From positions 124,001 to 188,000 of the forward strand of contig JAJFVF010000006.1 in the NCBI GenBank assembly GCA_021371935.1: a DNA stretch of 64,000 bases, written 5' to 3'. Below are positions 35,528 to 44,745 of the stretch, piece by piece; the first letter of the stretch is position 1, and every line of letters starts with the position of its first letter. The DNA is from a bacterium (GTDB lineage: Bacteria; Armatimonadota; UBA5829). Position numbers and translations under genes: made by a program. Below the pieces are notes generated by a model. That model made no database searches. It was not told where the DNA came from and worked only from the letters and a program-made list of their open reading frames with translations.

Positions 35528-36234
35528 TGCAGTTCACCGGGGTCCCGCGGAGTTGCATTAACCTCAACACTTACAATCTCACCGCTGCGCATACGCACCA
35601 CTCGGTTGGCTATAGGAGCTAGGGCGGAGTTGTGGGTGACCATCAAGACTGTGATGTTGCCTGACGTGGTGAGGTCCGAGAGCACCTTGAGCACTTTAAT
35701 GCCCGTCTCGAAGTCGAGGTTGCCTGTAGGCTCGTCGGCAAGCAGTATCACAGGCCGCTTGACCAGCGCGCGGGCTATCGCGACCCTTTGCTGCTCGCCT
35801 CCCGAAAGTTCACTCGGAAAATGATCGGCTCTGTCGCCCAGCCCCACAGACTCCAGCACCTCCGTTGAGCCTAGAGGATTGGCAACCAACTCTGCCACAA
35901 GATCGACATTTTCACGAGCTGTGAGGGTGGGAACCAGGTTAAAGAACTGAAACACGAACCCGACACTGTAACGGCGATAATCGGTGAGTTCGTCGTCCGT
36001 CATCAAGGCCAAGTCCTGACCATCGAATATAACTTGCCCTTCAGTCGGTGTATCGATGCCACCGATGATGTTGAGCATAGTCGTCTTGCCCGATCCGCTC
36101 GGACCCAGCACTACCAGAAACTCGCCCTGCATCACCGAAAATGTAGTCGGCTTGAGCGCGTGCACACTTACCTCGCCCGTGCCATATGTTTTGGCCGCAT
36201 TCTCTAGTTGAAGCAGAGTATTGTTTGTGTTCAC
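35521..36234 (-). CDS. ABC transporter ATP-binding protein, MacB/LolD type
   Basis: The 237-residue ATPase has Walker A GPSGSGKTT, signature LSGGEQQRVAIARAL and Walker B ILLADEPTGNLD, with GNLD typical of the LolD/MacB branch. All catalytic residues are present. Start ATG overlaps the stop of the fusion protein gene (ATGA). Confidence 0.96.
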   Translation of the reverse strand: MNTNNTLLQLENAAKTYGTGEVSVHALKPTTFSVMQGEFLVVLGPSGSGKTTMLNIIGGIDTPTEGQVIFDGQDLALMTDDELTDYRRYSVGFVFQFFNLVPTLTARENVDLVAELVANPLGSTEVLESVGLGDRADHFPSELSGGEQQRVAIARALVKRPVILLADEPTGNLDFETGIKVLKVLSDLTTSGNITVLMVTHNSALAPIANRVVRMRSGEIVSVEVNATPRDPGELQW

Positions 36235-37658
36235 TTAACCACTTTGACCTCAATGCCGTCTGAGAGTTTGTCTAGTTCCGTGACTGCCACTCTGTCACTA
36301 TTTTTGAGACCTGAGAGAATCTGGGTGAAATCGAAGTTGGACTGGCCGACCCTCACCTCCACGCGGTGCGCCTTTTTGCCCCTTATTACATAGACAATGT
36401 CTTTGTCGCCGTCGTGCATCACGGCATCGTTCGGAACAAGCAGCATTCGCCCACCTGTTGGTATGGAGCCGTTGATATCGACCTCCATGCCTGGTCGAAG
36501 CGTAATACTCTTATCGTCAATACGAATCTTCGCACGGACTATCTTCGCCCGCACCCGACCGACATCTTTAGGCTCGGCAATACGAGAGACCATAATTACA
36601 CTGCCTGAAATCTTTCTGCCGGGATATGCATCCAGAGTTATATCTACCTTTTGGCCTAGAGCCACTGCGGCAGCGTCTTCTTCGTCGACTTCAGCAGTCA
36701 CCCATATTTTGTCGAGAGCCGAAACCGTGTATATTGGGTCGAGAGGCATAGATGTCTCGCCGACCTCTTTATGCTTTCGAGCGACTATGCCCGTAACAGG
36801 GCTGGTGATGGTTGTAAATGATAACTGTGACTGGGCATTGGCAAGCGCCGCCTGTGCTTCGACTGCACGAGCACGAGCGGCCTGGACCTGACGCTTGCTT
36901 GCCGAAGCCCTATGCATTGAAGCCTGAGCCTCTCGAAGCGCTGCTTCAGCCTCCCTAACCTGAGCGCGGGATGCGTCAACAGTCTCTTTGCGAGGACCTG
37001 CGATGAGCCTGTTGAGTTGCTGCTGAGCAGAATCGACTGCAGCCTGCGCTGCATCGTTGCTTGCCTTGGCACTGTCGCGCTCCTGAGCTGAGATTGCCCC
37101 GCCTTTGAAGAGCGCTTCTGCCCGTTGATATTTCTGCTTTGCATCAATCGCATTTGCCTTTGTTTGCGCCAGGACTGCACGCTGAGCCGCTATATCCTCA
37201 GAACGCGAACCTGCTTCCAAGTCACGGAGATTGTGCCTTGCAGCATTAAGAGATGCGCGTGCACGGTCGACTGCGGCGGATAATTGCCCGGAATCAGCCT
37301 TTGCTGAATCTTCGGCGGCTTCTACATCCCGGTCGGCTGCCGCAGCGGCTGCTCGTGCACTGTCCACAGCCGCCAGCAGATCACTATCCTCAAGCTGGAC
37401 CAGCGTCTGGCCTTTGCGGACATGGTTGCCCTCCTGAGCATATAGCTTCACTATCCTGGCAGTCACTCTTGGACTGATATCAGAAAGCTCGCCCTCGACG
37501 ACACCAGTGCTGGAAAGATTCAGTGTCAGAACTCCTTCAGTCACCGGCACGGTCTTGACCGCAAACGGCCTGGGAATCGCCGCATTGACGACGAGGACTA
37601 TTATCGCAATTACAATAAGCACCCACCATGGAAATTTGCGTCTGCGCTTAGATTTCAA
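36231..37658 (-). CDS. membrane-fusion (periplasmic adaptor) protein, HlyD/MacA type
   Basis: About 475 residues. One N-terminal helix (WWVLIVIAIIVLVVNAAIP) anchors the protein, followed by the barrel-sandwich half-motif (VTARIVKLYAQEGNHVRKGQ), a long Ala/Gln-rich coiled coil (roughly residues 85-260) and the adaptor beta domains (VTGIVARKHKEVGETSMPLD). It starts at TTG, with GAGGGG eight bases upstream. With the ATPase and permease it forms a MacAB-like tripartite machine; the outer-membrane partner is not in the window. The divergent PadR gene is a likely regulator. Confidence 0.9.
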   Translation of the reverse strand: MKSKRRRKFPWWVLIVIAIIVLVVNAAIPRPFAVKTVPVTEGVLTLNLSSTGVVEGELSDISPRVTARIVKLYAQEGNHVRKGQTLVQLEDSDLLAAVDSARAAAAAADRDVEAAEDSAKADSGQLSAAVDRARASLNAARHNLRDLEAGSRSEDIAAQRAVLAQTKANAIDAKQKYQRAEALFKGGAISAQERDSAKASNDAAQAAVDSAQQQLNRLIAGPRKETVDASRAQVREAEAALREAQASMHRASASKRQVQAARARAVEAQAALANAQSQLSFTTITSPVTGIVARKHKEVGETSMPLDPIYTVSALDKIWVTAEVDEEDAAAVALGQKVDITLDAYPGRKISGSVIMVSRIAEPKDVGRVRAKIVRAKIRIDDKSITLRPGMEVDINGSIPTGGRMLLVPNDAVMHDGDKDIVYVIRGKKAHRVEVRVGQSNFDFTQILSGLKNSDRVAVTELDKLSDGIEVKVVK

Positions 37659-37824
37659 TGAGATTTCCCCTCTTGGATTTGTACTTTTGTAATTAAACAC
37701 TAGACTGAACAAGTCCTTTTTATGTAATCGTTCTGTCTTTTACATCAACTCTGGTAATGCACAAGATAGTATGAAAATGGCTCGAGTTTGAACGCAAATT
37801 TTTTTGCGATGTCGCAAATAGAAG

Positions 37825-37855
37825 TTGACAAACTGCTGTATGATGATATAATACA
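37825..37855 (+). promoter_or_regulatory. promoter and probable operator of the padR operon
   Basis: TTGACA and TATAAT are separated by 16 bases. The -10 lies within TGTAT-N9-ATACA (37837-37855), a dyad of the kind PadR repressors bind. Just upstream is another dyad, TTTGCGA-TG-TCGCAAA (37803-37818). Repression here and of the divergent transporter operon is likely. Confidence 0.6.
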
Positions 37856-37889
37856 TCTAAATCCAATGTATCTTCATAGGAGGTATAAT

Positions 37890-38228
37890 ATGCCTGCTCC
37901 AACGGAATTGGTGAAGGGAAACGCGCTGGTATTGATATTATCGTGCTTGGCGATCGAACCTATGCATGGATATCGAATAGTAAAACAGCTCGAACAGATG
38001 AGCGAAGGATATTTTCAAATGCGAGAGGGAACGCTCTACCCGCACCTGCATCAGCTCGAAAAGGACGGTCTGATCGAAGGCTGTTGGGAAAGTTCGTCTG
38101 GTGGGCGCGAACGCAAGATGTACGCCATTACCGAACGCGGCAAGATGGAACTATCCCACAAACTGAAACAGTGGCAGGAGTTTCAGAGTAATGTAAACCG
38201 TGTGCTCGGACTTGCGCAGGAATCATAA
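37890..38228 (+). CDS. PadR-family transcriptional regulator
   Basis: A 112-residue protein with the winged-helix PadR signature (HGYRIVKQLEQMSEGYFQMR, EGTLYPHLHQLEKDGLIEG) and a C-terminal helix (AITERGKMELSHKLKQWQEF). AGGAGGT stands five to six bases before the ATG. It starts the operon with a membrane protein 10 bases later, a common pairing. Confidence 0.94.
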   Translation: MPAPTELVKGNALVLILSCLAIEPMHGYRIVKQLEQMSEGYFQMREGTLYPHLHQLEKDGLIEGCWESSSGGRERKMYAITERGKMELSHKLKQWQEFQSNVNRVLGLAQES

Positions 38229-38238
38229 GGAGGAGCTG

Positions 38239-39342
38239 ATGCATTTTCTTACGAGAGTCGAAAAGCTGCTAGATATACCTTCTGCTGAAAAAAACCTTGT
38301 AATGCGGGAGCTAAAGTCTCACTATTTTGATCTGCGTGATGAGTTGGTTGCCTCCGGTATGAGCACTGCTGAAGCGGCAGATGAGGCCGAAAAAAGATTG
38401 GGCTCGCCGGAAGATGTGGCGGCAAGGTTTGCGCCAGTACATAACTCGGCTACCTGGCAGTCGGCACTGATGGCTGCTGTGCCGTTCCTGGCTTGGGGAT
38501 TGCTTTCAGCCGTCCTTTGCAGTGTAGATAAGCCGCCCCATTGGCTGGTCGGATTATTGTTCGGCAGTGTTATGTTGGCGGGAAGCCTGAGAGAACTGCT
38601 GACAGGTCGCCGTCCTATATGGCTGGCAACCTGGCTGGCAGGGGCTTTTGTGATGAACGTACCACTTATTTCACTCCTGCTCAGAGCTTGGAAAATGGAC
38701 ATTGCAACAAATGGAATAATGTCCAATGCACTGCAGAATATTCCAATTGTCGTAATAATGCTCCTTGTTCTCTGGAAAATGCCTAAGTGGAGGCCGGTAA
38801 GCCTTATATTATGCTTGATGGTGCTTTGCAGTTCCGTTTATGTGGCAATTAACGCACCCAATTTGCACCGCTATGACAGCTCAAACCCTGTCCAATATGC
38901 ATTTCTTTGCATCTGGCTTGGAGAAAGCGTTCTGTTCGTCTTATTTGCGATGCGAGTATTTGCACTGCATGATTACGGGAATGGATCTCAAGCAGCGCTT
39001 TTTCTGCTGACACAATACACGATTGTCTTTCATTTTGTGCCGGATCATCTCGGCATTGGTCTGGTGATTTGCAATTCACTGATTGTTGGATTGATAGCAG
39101 TGCTTTTCACTCGTTCGCCAAGCTGGCAAATAAAGCTTATATCGTCTTTGATCGGTCTTTTTGTGCACTATTTATTGGTGAGTATCAGCTTTTCATCAAT
39201 ACCGCACTCAGGTCCGTCAAGTATACAAAGGTTTGCCGCTGAATCAATGATCCGTACTGTAGCTGCTGCAATACCAGTAAGTACACCTATCATACTGGAG
39301 CGTCTTAAGCGACGTAGAGACCGTATCGAGATAGCGCAGTAA
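38239..39342 (+). CDS. membrane protein with permease-prefix (HAAS) domain
   Basis: A 367-residue protein. The N-terminal ~60 residues (LMRELKSHYFDLRDELVASG-like, with STAEAADEAEKRLGSPEDVA) are the prefix domain often encoded after PadR genes. About nine hydrophobic helices follow. Its role is probably tied to the PadR-regulated transporter. GGAGGAG lies before the ATG. It ends shortly before a family 2 repeat and a convergent methyltransferase gene. Confidence 0.85.
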   Translation: MHFLTRVEKLLDIPSAEKNLVMRELKSHYFDLRDELVASGMSTAEAADEAEKRLGSPEDVAARFAPVHNSATWQSALMAAVPFLAWGLLSAVLCSVDKPPHWLVGLLFGSVMLAGSLRELLTGRRPIWLATWLAGAFVMNVPLISLLLRAWKMDIATNGIMSNALQNIPIVVIMLLVLWKMPKWRPVSLILCLMVLCSSVYVAINAPNLHRYDSSNPVQYAFLCIWLGESVLFVLFAMRVFALHDYGNGSQAALFLLTQYTIVFHFVPDHLGIGLVICNSLIVGLIAVLFTRSPSWQIKLISSLIGLFVHYLLVSISFSSIPHSGPSSIQRFAAESMIRTVAAAIPVSTPIILERLKRRRDRIEIAQ

Positions 39343-39347
39343 GCGCT

Positions 39348-39396
39348 GCGATTGGAAATCGCGACTTTTTGTCGGGCTGGATCGGATATCCAGCCC
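39348..39396. repeat. paired-hairpin dispersed repeat, family 2, copy 2
   Basis: Hairpin one is GCGAT-TGGAA-ATCGC and hairpin two is GGGCTGGAT-CGGAT-ATCCAGCCC (9 bp perfect). The same two hairpins with 5-base loops appear at 12835-12894. It begins just past the stop of the membrane protein gene, between convergent genes, where it could also act as a terminator. Confidence 0.8.
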
Positions 39397-39399
39397 AAA

Positions 39400-40050
39400 T
39401 TAATACGGTTTTTTTGCATGCACAAAATAGTGCCAACTGGAAGTGTTATCAAAAAAGTCCTGAACTTGCCGAAGCTTGATAATCTCAAAAGCATGGAAGA
39501 TCTGTCGGATGCCATCCGCATCCGCATAAAGATGTGGTATTCCGACCTCTGGCTCTTTCGTTTTTATGATCGTATTCTCATCGATCTTGGGATATTTTCC
39601 AGTAAGAAAAGACGGGCTGTTTTTTGAGCAGAGAGTGACAAAGAACTCGCCGCCATTCTTGATTACGCGACCTATCTCACCAACGATTCCGGCAATCCCT
39701 TGCGAGTCCGTATGCGAGATGACATGGTATGCAAGCAGGCAGTCAAAGGTATCGGAATTGTACGGGAGGCTGTTTATATCGCCTTTCGCGATTTTAATGC
39801 TCAGTCCCCGTTCACTCGCCTTTTCATTCAGGATGTCAAGCCCATCCTGCGACAGATCGAATGCATCGGTCTCAAAACCACTTTCCGCAAACAGAATCGA
39901 GTGACGCCCCAAACCACATCCAAGGTCCAAAAATTTGTTAAAACCCATGCTCCGCCAGCGGTTCACATAATAGTAAACATCCTCTGAGGGCTTCGTCCAG
40001 ATGTCATCTGTTACTTTGGTCCAGTTCCATGCTTTAGATTGAGCAGCCAT
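39400..40050 (-). CDS. class I SAM-dependent methyltransferase
   Basis: A 216-residue enzyme with motif I FLDLGCGLGRHSILFAESGF, motif II-like DINSLPYNSDTFDCLLAYHV and motif III GRVIKNGGEFFVTL. The substrate cannot be told. The ATG (MAAQSKAWNW) is chosen because TGAGGT lies just before it and because the family core begins there. That site is inside a perfect 12-bp hairpin, see the next entry. Confidence 0.9.
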   Translation of the reverse strand: MAAQSKAWNWTKVTDDIWTKPSEDVYYYVNRWRSMGFNKFLDLGCGLGRHSILFAESGFETDAFDLSQDGLDILNEKASERGLSIKIAKGDINSLPYNSDTFDCLLAYHVISHTDSQGIAGIVGEIGRVIKNGGEFFVTLCSKNSPSFLTGKYPKIDENTIIKTKEPEVGIPHLYADADGIRQIFHAFEIIKLRQVQDFFDNTSSWHYFVHAKKPY

Positions 40051-40051
40051 A

Positions 40052-40099
40052 TGAAATACCTCAGTAGAGACATTGATCGATTCACTATGAGGTATTTCA
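40052..40099 (-). promoter_or_regulatory. SD-sequestering hairpin upstream of the methyltransferase
   Basis: On the minus-strand mRNA, TGAAATACCTCA and TGAGGTATTTCA are exact complements, with a 24-base loop. The second arm carries the ribosome binding site (TGAGGT) and ends one base before the ATG. Folding would hide the start region. This is either a translational switch or an operator dyad. Confidence 0.65.
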
Positions 40100-40133
40100 C
40101 TGCGTGGTTGCATGAACCCTTCATGTGCCATAA

Positions 40134-40159
40134 GGGCCAGGATTCAAAAATCCTGGCCC
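40134..40159. terminator. hairpin downstream of clpB, possible terminator
   Basis: An 11-bp perfect stem GGGCCAGGATT / AATCCTGGCCC with loop CAAAA lies between clpB and the methyltransferase gene. A T-run is not clear on either side, so it may act by rho or only protect mRNA ends. Confidence 0.5.
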
Positions 40160-40186
40160 AGCATAAGTGGTGTAACTCAGAATTCG

Positions 40187-42814
40187 CTATTTGTTGGCGG
40201 CATGCTCAAAGACTATCTCGCCTTTATCGTTCGCATCGACTGTGATGCGGTCGCCCTCCTTGAACTTGCCTTCCAGAAGCTCCATAGCGAGCTTATCTTG
40301 AATCTCACGCTGAATCGCGCGCTTGAGTGGCCGCGCACCGTATACGGGATCGTAGCCCTCCTTTGCAAGGACATCCTTTGCCCCACCCGTCAACTCTATA
40401 TCGAGATGCCTGTCGGCCAAGCGCTTTTTGAGCAGAGCGATCTGAATATCAACTATCTTCTTGATGTCTTCCTCGCTTAGAGTATTGAACACGATAATCT
40501 CATCGACACGGTTCAAGAACTCCGGCCTGAAGTGCGCTTTCAGGGCATCCATCACAGTGCGTTTGATCTCATCATCAGCCGTTTTCTGATCAATCCCGCC
40601 TTTGAAACCCAACACGCCATGTTCACGGATCGCATCCGAGCCGATGTTGCTGGTCATGATTATCACAGTGTTCTTGAAATCCACCGTTCGGCCTTGGCCA
40701 TCAGTCAAACGACCATCCTCCAATATCTGCAAAAGGATATTGAATACATCCTGATGAGCCTTCTCGATCTCATCGAACAATATAACACTGTACGGGCGGC
40801 GTCTGACATGCTCGGTCAGATATCCGCCCTCTTCATAGCCCACGTATCCGGGAGGAGCCCCGATCAGTCGAGCCACCGAGTGTTTCTCCATAAACTCGGA
40901 CATATCTATTCGGATCATAGCACGCTCGTCATCAAACAGGAACTCGGCCAGCGCCCGCGCAAGCTCAGTCTTGCCGACACCTGTCGGACCCATGAAGATA
41001 AAACTGCCGATAGGACGGTTCGGGTCCTGCAGGCCGGTTCTCGCACGGCGGACAGCATTCGATATGGCTACAATCGCCATCTCCTGGCCGACAACTCTAT
41101 CTTGCAGCCGCTGCTCCATGTGAACGAGTTTTTCGATCTCGCCCTCCATCATTCGGGTGACAGGAACCCCTGTCCACTTGCTCACGACTTCAGCTACGTC
41201 CTCTTCATCAACCTCTTCCTTGAGCATCTTGCGGTCTTTTTGAAGCCCTGCGAGCTTGGTATCAAGTTCGGCAAGCTCGTGCTCAAGGCCGGGAATTGTG
41301 CCGTGGCGAAGCTCTGCAGCCTTGGTAAGATCGCCTGCACGCTCGGCAGTCAGTTCGGACTGCTTGGCCTCTTCTATCTTGGCCTTGACCTCGCGAATCT
41401 TGGTGATGGCATCCTTCTCGTTCTGCCAGTGTGCCTTCATTTCACCCGCACTCTCGCGCAGGTCGGCAAGCTCCTTTTCAAGTTTATCAAGTCGTTTCTT
41501 CGACGGAGCGTCCGTCTCTTTTTTGAGAGCTTCACGCTCGATCTCGAGCTGTCTGATCCGGCGCTCTACCGTGTCTATCTCGCTGGGCATGCTATCGATC
41601 TCAATCCTCAAACGGGAAGCTGCCTCGTCTATCAGGTCTATAGCCTTATCCGGCAGAAAACGGTCGGAAATATATCGATCAGACAGCACCGCAGCCGCAA
41701 CCAGAGCGGAGTCTTTGATTCGCACGCCATGGTGGGCTTCATATTTCTCCTTGAGGCCGCGCAGTATGGCGATTGTGTCTTCCACACTCGGCGGATTCAC
41801 CATCACCGGTTGGAAACGTCTCTCAAGTGCCGCATCCTTTTCGATGTGCTTGCGGTATTCGTCAAGAGTGGTAGCACCGACACACTTCAACTCACCCCTT
41901 GCAAGCATAGGCTTGAGCAGGTTCGCAGCATCGACTGCACCCTCAGCCGCACCAGCACCCACAATAGTATGAAGCTCGTCTATAAACAGGATTATCTCAC
42001 CCTCGGCCTCTTTGATCTCTTTTAGGACCGCTTTGAGCCTGTCCTCGAACTCACCTCGATATTTTGTCCCCGCGACCAGCCCACCGAGGTCCAGTGCCAC
42101 TACTTTCTTGTTTTTTAGCGACTCTGGAACATCGCCGTTAACAATACGCTGGGCAAGCCCCTCAACAATCGCAGTCTTGCCCGTGCCCGGCTCGCCGATC
42201 AGGACAGGGTTGTTCTTTGTCCTGCGGCTTAGGACCTGAATGACTCGGCGAATTTCTTCATCTCTGCCGATTACTGGATCGAGCTTACCTTTACGAGCCT
42301 CCTCAGTGAGGTCGCGGCCATATCGCTCCAAAGCCTGATATTTATCTTCGGGGTTCTGGTCAGTGACGCGCTGGGTACCGCGGACCTCGGCCATTGCCTG
42401 ATAGATGGCGTCACGTGTCGCGCCGACCGAGTTGAGTATCTGCGACGCCTTGCCGGTCGTCTCCGAAGCAATTCCGATAAGAAGGTGTTCCGTGCTTATA
42501 TATTCGTCTTTGAGGCGTTCGGCTTCTTGAAATGAGGTCTCAAGGACACGCTGCAGGCGCGGACCAATTTGCGAACCGGCAACCGCACCCGTCACTTTGG
42601 GCATCTTGTCTATCTCCTGCTGGACACGAGACGCAAGGCTCTGTGGATTTACGCCCAGCTTCTCCATTATGGGACCGACAATGCCGCCCTCCTGCCCAAG
42701 CAGAGCCAGAAGCAGGTGCTCGGGCTCTATCTGCTGTTGACCGCTTTCGGTCGCAATGTGCTGCGCATCCTGAAGTGCATCTTGAGCTTTGATCGTGAGC
42801 TTATCCAACCTCAT
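40187..42814 (-). CDS. clpB: ClpB disaggregase
   Basis: The 875-residue AAA+ chaperone has an N-terminal substrate domain ([20 protein letters not shown]), the first AAA+ module ([13 protein letters not shown]), a long middle coiled coil (residues about 400-530), and the second AAA+ module ([13 protein letters not shown]), ending [12 protein letters not shown]. It disentangles aggregated protein with DnaK. AAGGAGAACA precedes the ATG, and a promoter is seen upstream; no CIRCE or heat-shock sigma box is apparent. Confidence 0.98.
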   Translation of the reverse strand: MRLDKLTIKAQDALQDAQHIATESGQQQIEPEHLLLALLGQEGGIVGPIMEKLGVNPQSLASRVQQEIDKMPKVTGAVAGSQIGPRLQRVLETSFQEAERLKDEYISTEHLLIGIASETTGKASQILNSVGATRDAIYQAMAEVRGTQRVTDQNPEDKYQALERYGRDLTEEARKGKLDPVIGRDEEIRRVIQVLSRRTKNNPVLIGEPGTGKTAIVEGLAQRIVNGDVPESLKNKKVVALDLGGLVAGTKYRGEFEDRLKAVLKEIKEAEGEIILFIDELHTIVGAGAAEGAVDAANLLKPMLARGELKCVGATTLDEYRKHIEKDAALERRFQPVMVNPPSVEDTIAILRGLKEKYEAHHGVRIKDSALVAAAVLSDRYISDRFLPDKAIDLIDEAASRLRIEIDSMPSEIDTVERRIRQLEIEREALKKETDAPSKKRLDKLEKELADLRESAGEMKAHWQNEKDAITKIREVKAKIEEAKQSELTAERAGDLTKAAELRHGTIPGLEHELAELDTKLAGLQKDRKMLKEEVDEEDVAEVVSKWTGVPVTRMMEGEIEKLVHMEQRLQDRVVGQEMAIVAISNAVRRARTGLQDPNRPIGSFIFMGPTGVGKTELARALAEFLFDDERAMIRIDMSEFMEKHSVARLIGAPPGYVGYEEGGYLTEHVRRRPYSVILFDEIEKAHQDVFNILLQILEDGRLTDGQGRTVDFKNTVIIMTSNIGSDAIREHGVLGFKGGIDQKTADDEIKRTVMDALKAHFRPEFLNRVDEIIVFNTLSEEDIKKIVDIQIALLKKRLADRHLDIELTGGAKDVLAKEGYDPVYGARPLKRAIQREIQDKLAMELLEGKFKEGDRITVDANDKGEIVFEHAANK

Positions 42815-42922
42815 TGTTCGTTCTCCTTGAATAGCTGAGAGTGGAGGGCAAAAGCCCTTACACATAACCACTCGGTCAGTGTTATAGGAGCGGAAAACCG
42901 CTGCTTACTTTAGACTGTATAC

Positions 42923-42951
42923 ACCATACTACTTGAGTGCATTGTTGTCAA
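42923..42951 (-). promoter_or_regulatory. promoter of clpB
   Basis: On the minus strand TTGACA, a 17-base spacer and TATGGT lie about 110 bases before the start codon. The remaining part of this 317-base gap (to 43131) shows nothing else of note. Confidence 0.6.
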
Positions 42952-43131
42952 GTTATATATTCCCTGTTTATGCAGAAACTAAACTCGGGTTTTTAATGGC
43001 CCCTATCCAATAATCCCTCATTTCCTACCCTTTTCAGTTTCGTTATCACGTGTCAAAGGGTAATTTTATTGTAGAGGAAGTGGTGATTTCGGACTCTTAT
43101 CTCTCAAATCTCAGCTTTATAGGAAGTGTTT

Positions 43132-43578
43132 ATGATGAGAGAAGACAGAACGCGAGACGAAACAGACAGGATACACAATCCTGAAGATATAATAAACAAG
43201 CACGATGAGCGCAGAGCGCATTATGCAGGCGATGTCGATGCGTTTGAGCCGGATGTCGAGATTGACGAAGAGCTGGACATCAATGATGTGCTCACATTTC
43301 CGCATCCGAAGCGTAAGAAAACTGGCGAGATCGGCCCGGCTTTCAACAAGGAAGACACTGATGAAGACTGGGACATGATCGATCAGGACTTTCAGCCAGA
43401 AGATTATGAACACGGATATGAAGGCGGAAGCACGACCTTTGCCACGGACAATATGGACGAGATCGTGGAAGAAAGAGTGCATGAGATGGGGCACCTGGCC
43501 TCTGATGATGTGCCAGTTGAAACGGAAGTGGAAGTAATGCCCAACAAATTCGAGCCTGACAAGGAAACCGAGGAATAG
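43132..43578 (+). CDS. unknown, extremely acidic protein
   Basis: 148 residues, starting MMREDRTRDETDRIHNPEDI, with Asp and Glu making up a very large share and no hydrophobic segment. It is likely unstructured or forms a charged adapter. AGGAAG precedes the start; a GTG six bases earlier is possible. I recognise no family. It lies before the enzyme I-like gene (gap of 60 bases). Confidence 0.65.
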   Translation: MMREDRTRDETDRIHNPEDIINKHDERRAHYAGDVDAFEPDVEIDEELDINDVLTFPHPKRKKTGEIGPAFNKEDTDEDWDMIDQDFQPEDYEHGYEGGSTTFATDNMDEIVEERVHEMGHLASDDVPVETEVEVMPNKFEPDKETEE

Positions 43579-43638
43579 TTGACTAAAGTAATCTGAAGTG
43601 GTTCTCACTAATCTGTGATAAGTTGGCAGTGCGCAGAG

Positions 43639-44745
43639 ATGATTACTATTCATGGTAAGGCTCGGAAGGACGGAGTCGCTATCGCGGTGGCGGCTCTAGT
43701 CGACACAAAAAACGGCATAAACGGCGTGGCTCCCACCATATTGGAAGATGGAGTGCGTGCGCTCAAACGTGGATTGTCGCCGCAGGATTATCCTGAAGCG
43801 GTTATCATATGCGATAACCTGGTGATGGGTATATCGCTGCACATCCCGGGGATCAGCACTATCGGGATCGCCGCGGAGCAGGACCTGAACATCCCCGGCC
43901 TAAACCCCGAGGTGCCGTCCGTAACCGGTGTAGAAGGTATTATGGCATCGGTGTCGGCGGGCGATATAGTCATTCTGGACGGCAACAACGGCATCGTCTA
44001 TATCGACCCCGACCCGCAGACACTCATCTACTATCAAAATATGGAGGAACAGCGGCACACAGCATCCAAGATTTTTATCGCTTCGGAGCATATTCCCGCT
44101 CGCACCCAGACAGGTCACACAGTCAACGTATTCGCCTACATCAAGAACGAGGGTGAGATAGATCAGGCGCTGGCCGAAGGTGCAGACGGCCTGCTGCTGG
44201 ATATCAGAGGCAAAGACGAAGATGCGGACTACTATAAGGCCGTCATGCGTGCCGCGCCGGGCAAGCCTCTTGTATTTGCCGCTGACTTCGGTTGCGCAAA
44301 GCTGCTGAAGACTGCCGCGCAATATTCCGGTCCGGGTCAGGTCACGGTAATATTTCCTACTGATAAGTTTGAAGAGCTGTTCAACCAGATCGATCCCACC
44401 CTTGCCGAAATAGAGAACGACCCCGATGCCGCGACAGTCGATGTCGGCACCATCGCACTTGGTACGGAACCTGATGCACCCGTGCTCACCACTACCCAAA
44501 AACTTGCGCTCGACCTGCGGAAATCCAAACTGACGGACGCCACTAGTTTGGAAGAGATGGCAGAAATGGCTGCTGCATGGCTGCGCGGCAGGGAGCCGGA
44601 GGACGTAATCCTGCTCATAGGCAGACGGACCAATTATCTGGAAAAACTTGTAATCTCAGGGGCACGAACAGTCGCTGTGCTGCCGGATAGAGTGGCGGCG
44701 TCCAAGTATAAGATCCGTGAAATAAACGAAGAGGAAGAGTTGTGA
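43639..44745 (+). CDS. degenerate PTS enzyme I-like protein (swivel plus start of barrel)
   Basis: A 368-residue protein. The middle matches the enzyme I swivel domain end (GDIVILDGNNGIVYIDPDPQ), and the following ARTQTGHTVNVFAYIKN and GADGLLLDIRGKDEDADY correspond to the start of the enzyme I barrel (LDGHQVEVCANIGT, GAEGVGLYRTEFLF in the real family). The phospho-accepting His of the GGRTSH motif is replaced: the aligned segment is GISTIGIAAEQDLNIP. The barrel is cut short. So it cannot take phosphate from PEP in the usual way, and regulation or binding is more likely. The upstream frame is open for eight codons; the ATG is chosen. The last codon overlaps the dehydrogenase gene (GTGA). Confidence 0.65.
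   Translation: MITIHGKARKDGVAIAVAALVDTKNGINGVAPTILEDGVRALKRGLSPQDYPEAVIICDNLVMGISLHIPGISTIGIAAEQDLNIPGLNPEVPSVTGVEGIMASVSAGDIVILDGNNGIVYIDPDPQTLIYYQNMEEQRHTASKIFIASEHIPARTQTGHTVNVFAYIKNEGEIDQALAEGADGLLLDIRGKDEDADYYKAVMRAAPGKPLVFAADFGCAKLLKTAAQYSGPGQVTVIFPTDKFEELFNQIDPTLAEIENDPDAATVDVGTIALGTEPDAPVLTTTQKLALDLRKSKLTDATSLEEMAEMAAAWLRGREPEDVILLIGRRTNYLEKLVISGARTVAVLPDRVAASKYKIREINEEEEL

Noticed and set aside
40532-42025. 497-codon plus-strand frame opposite clpB
   Set aside because: ClpB is unmistakable on the minus strand; the antisense frame has no signals.
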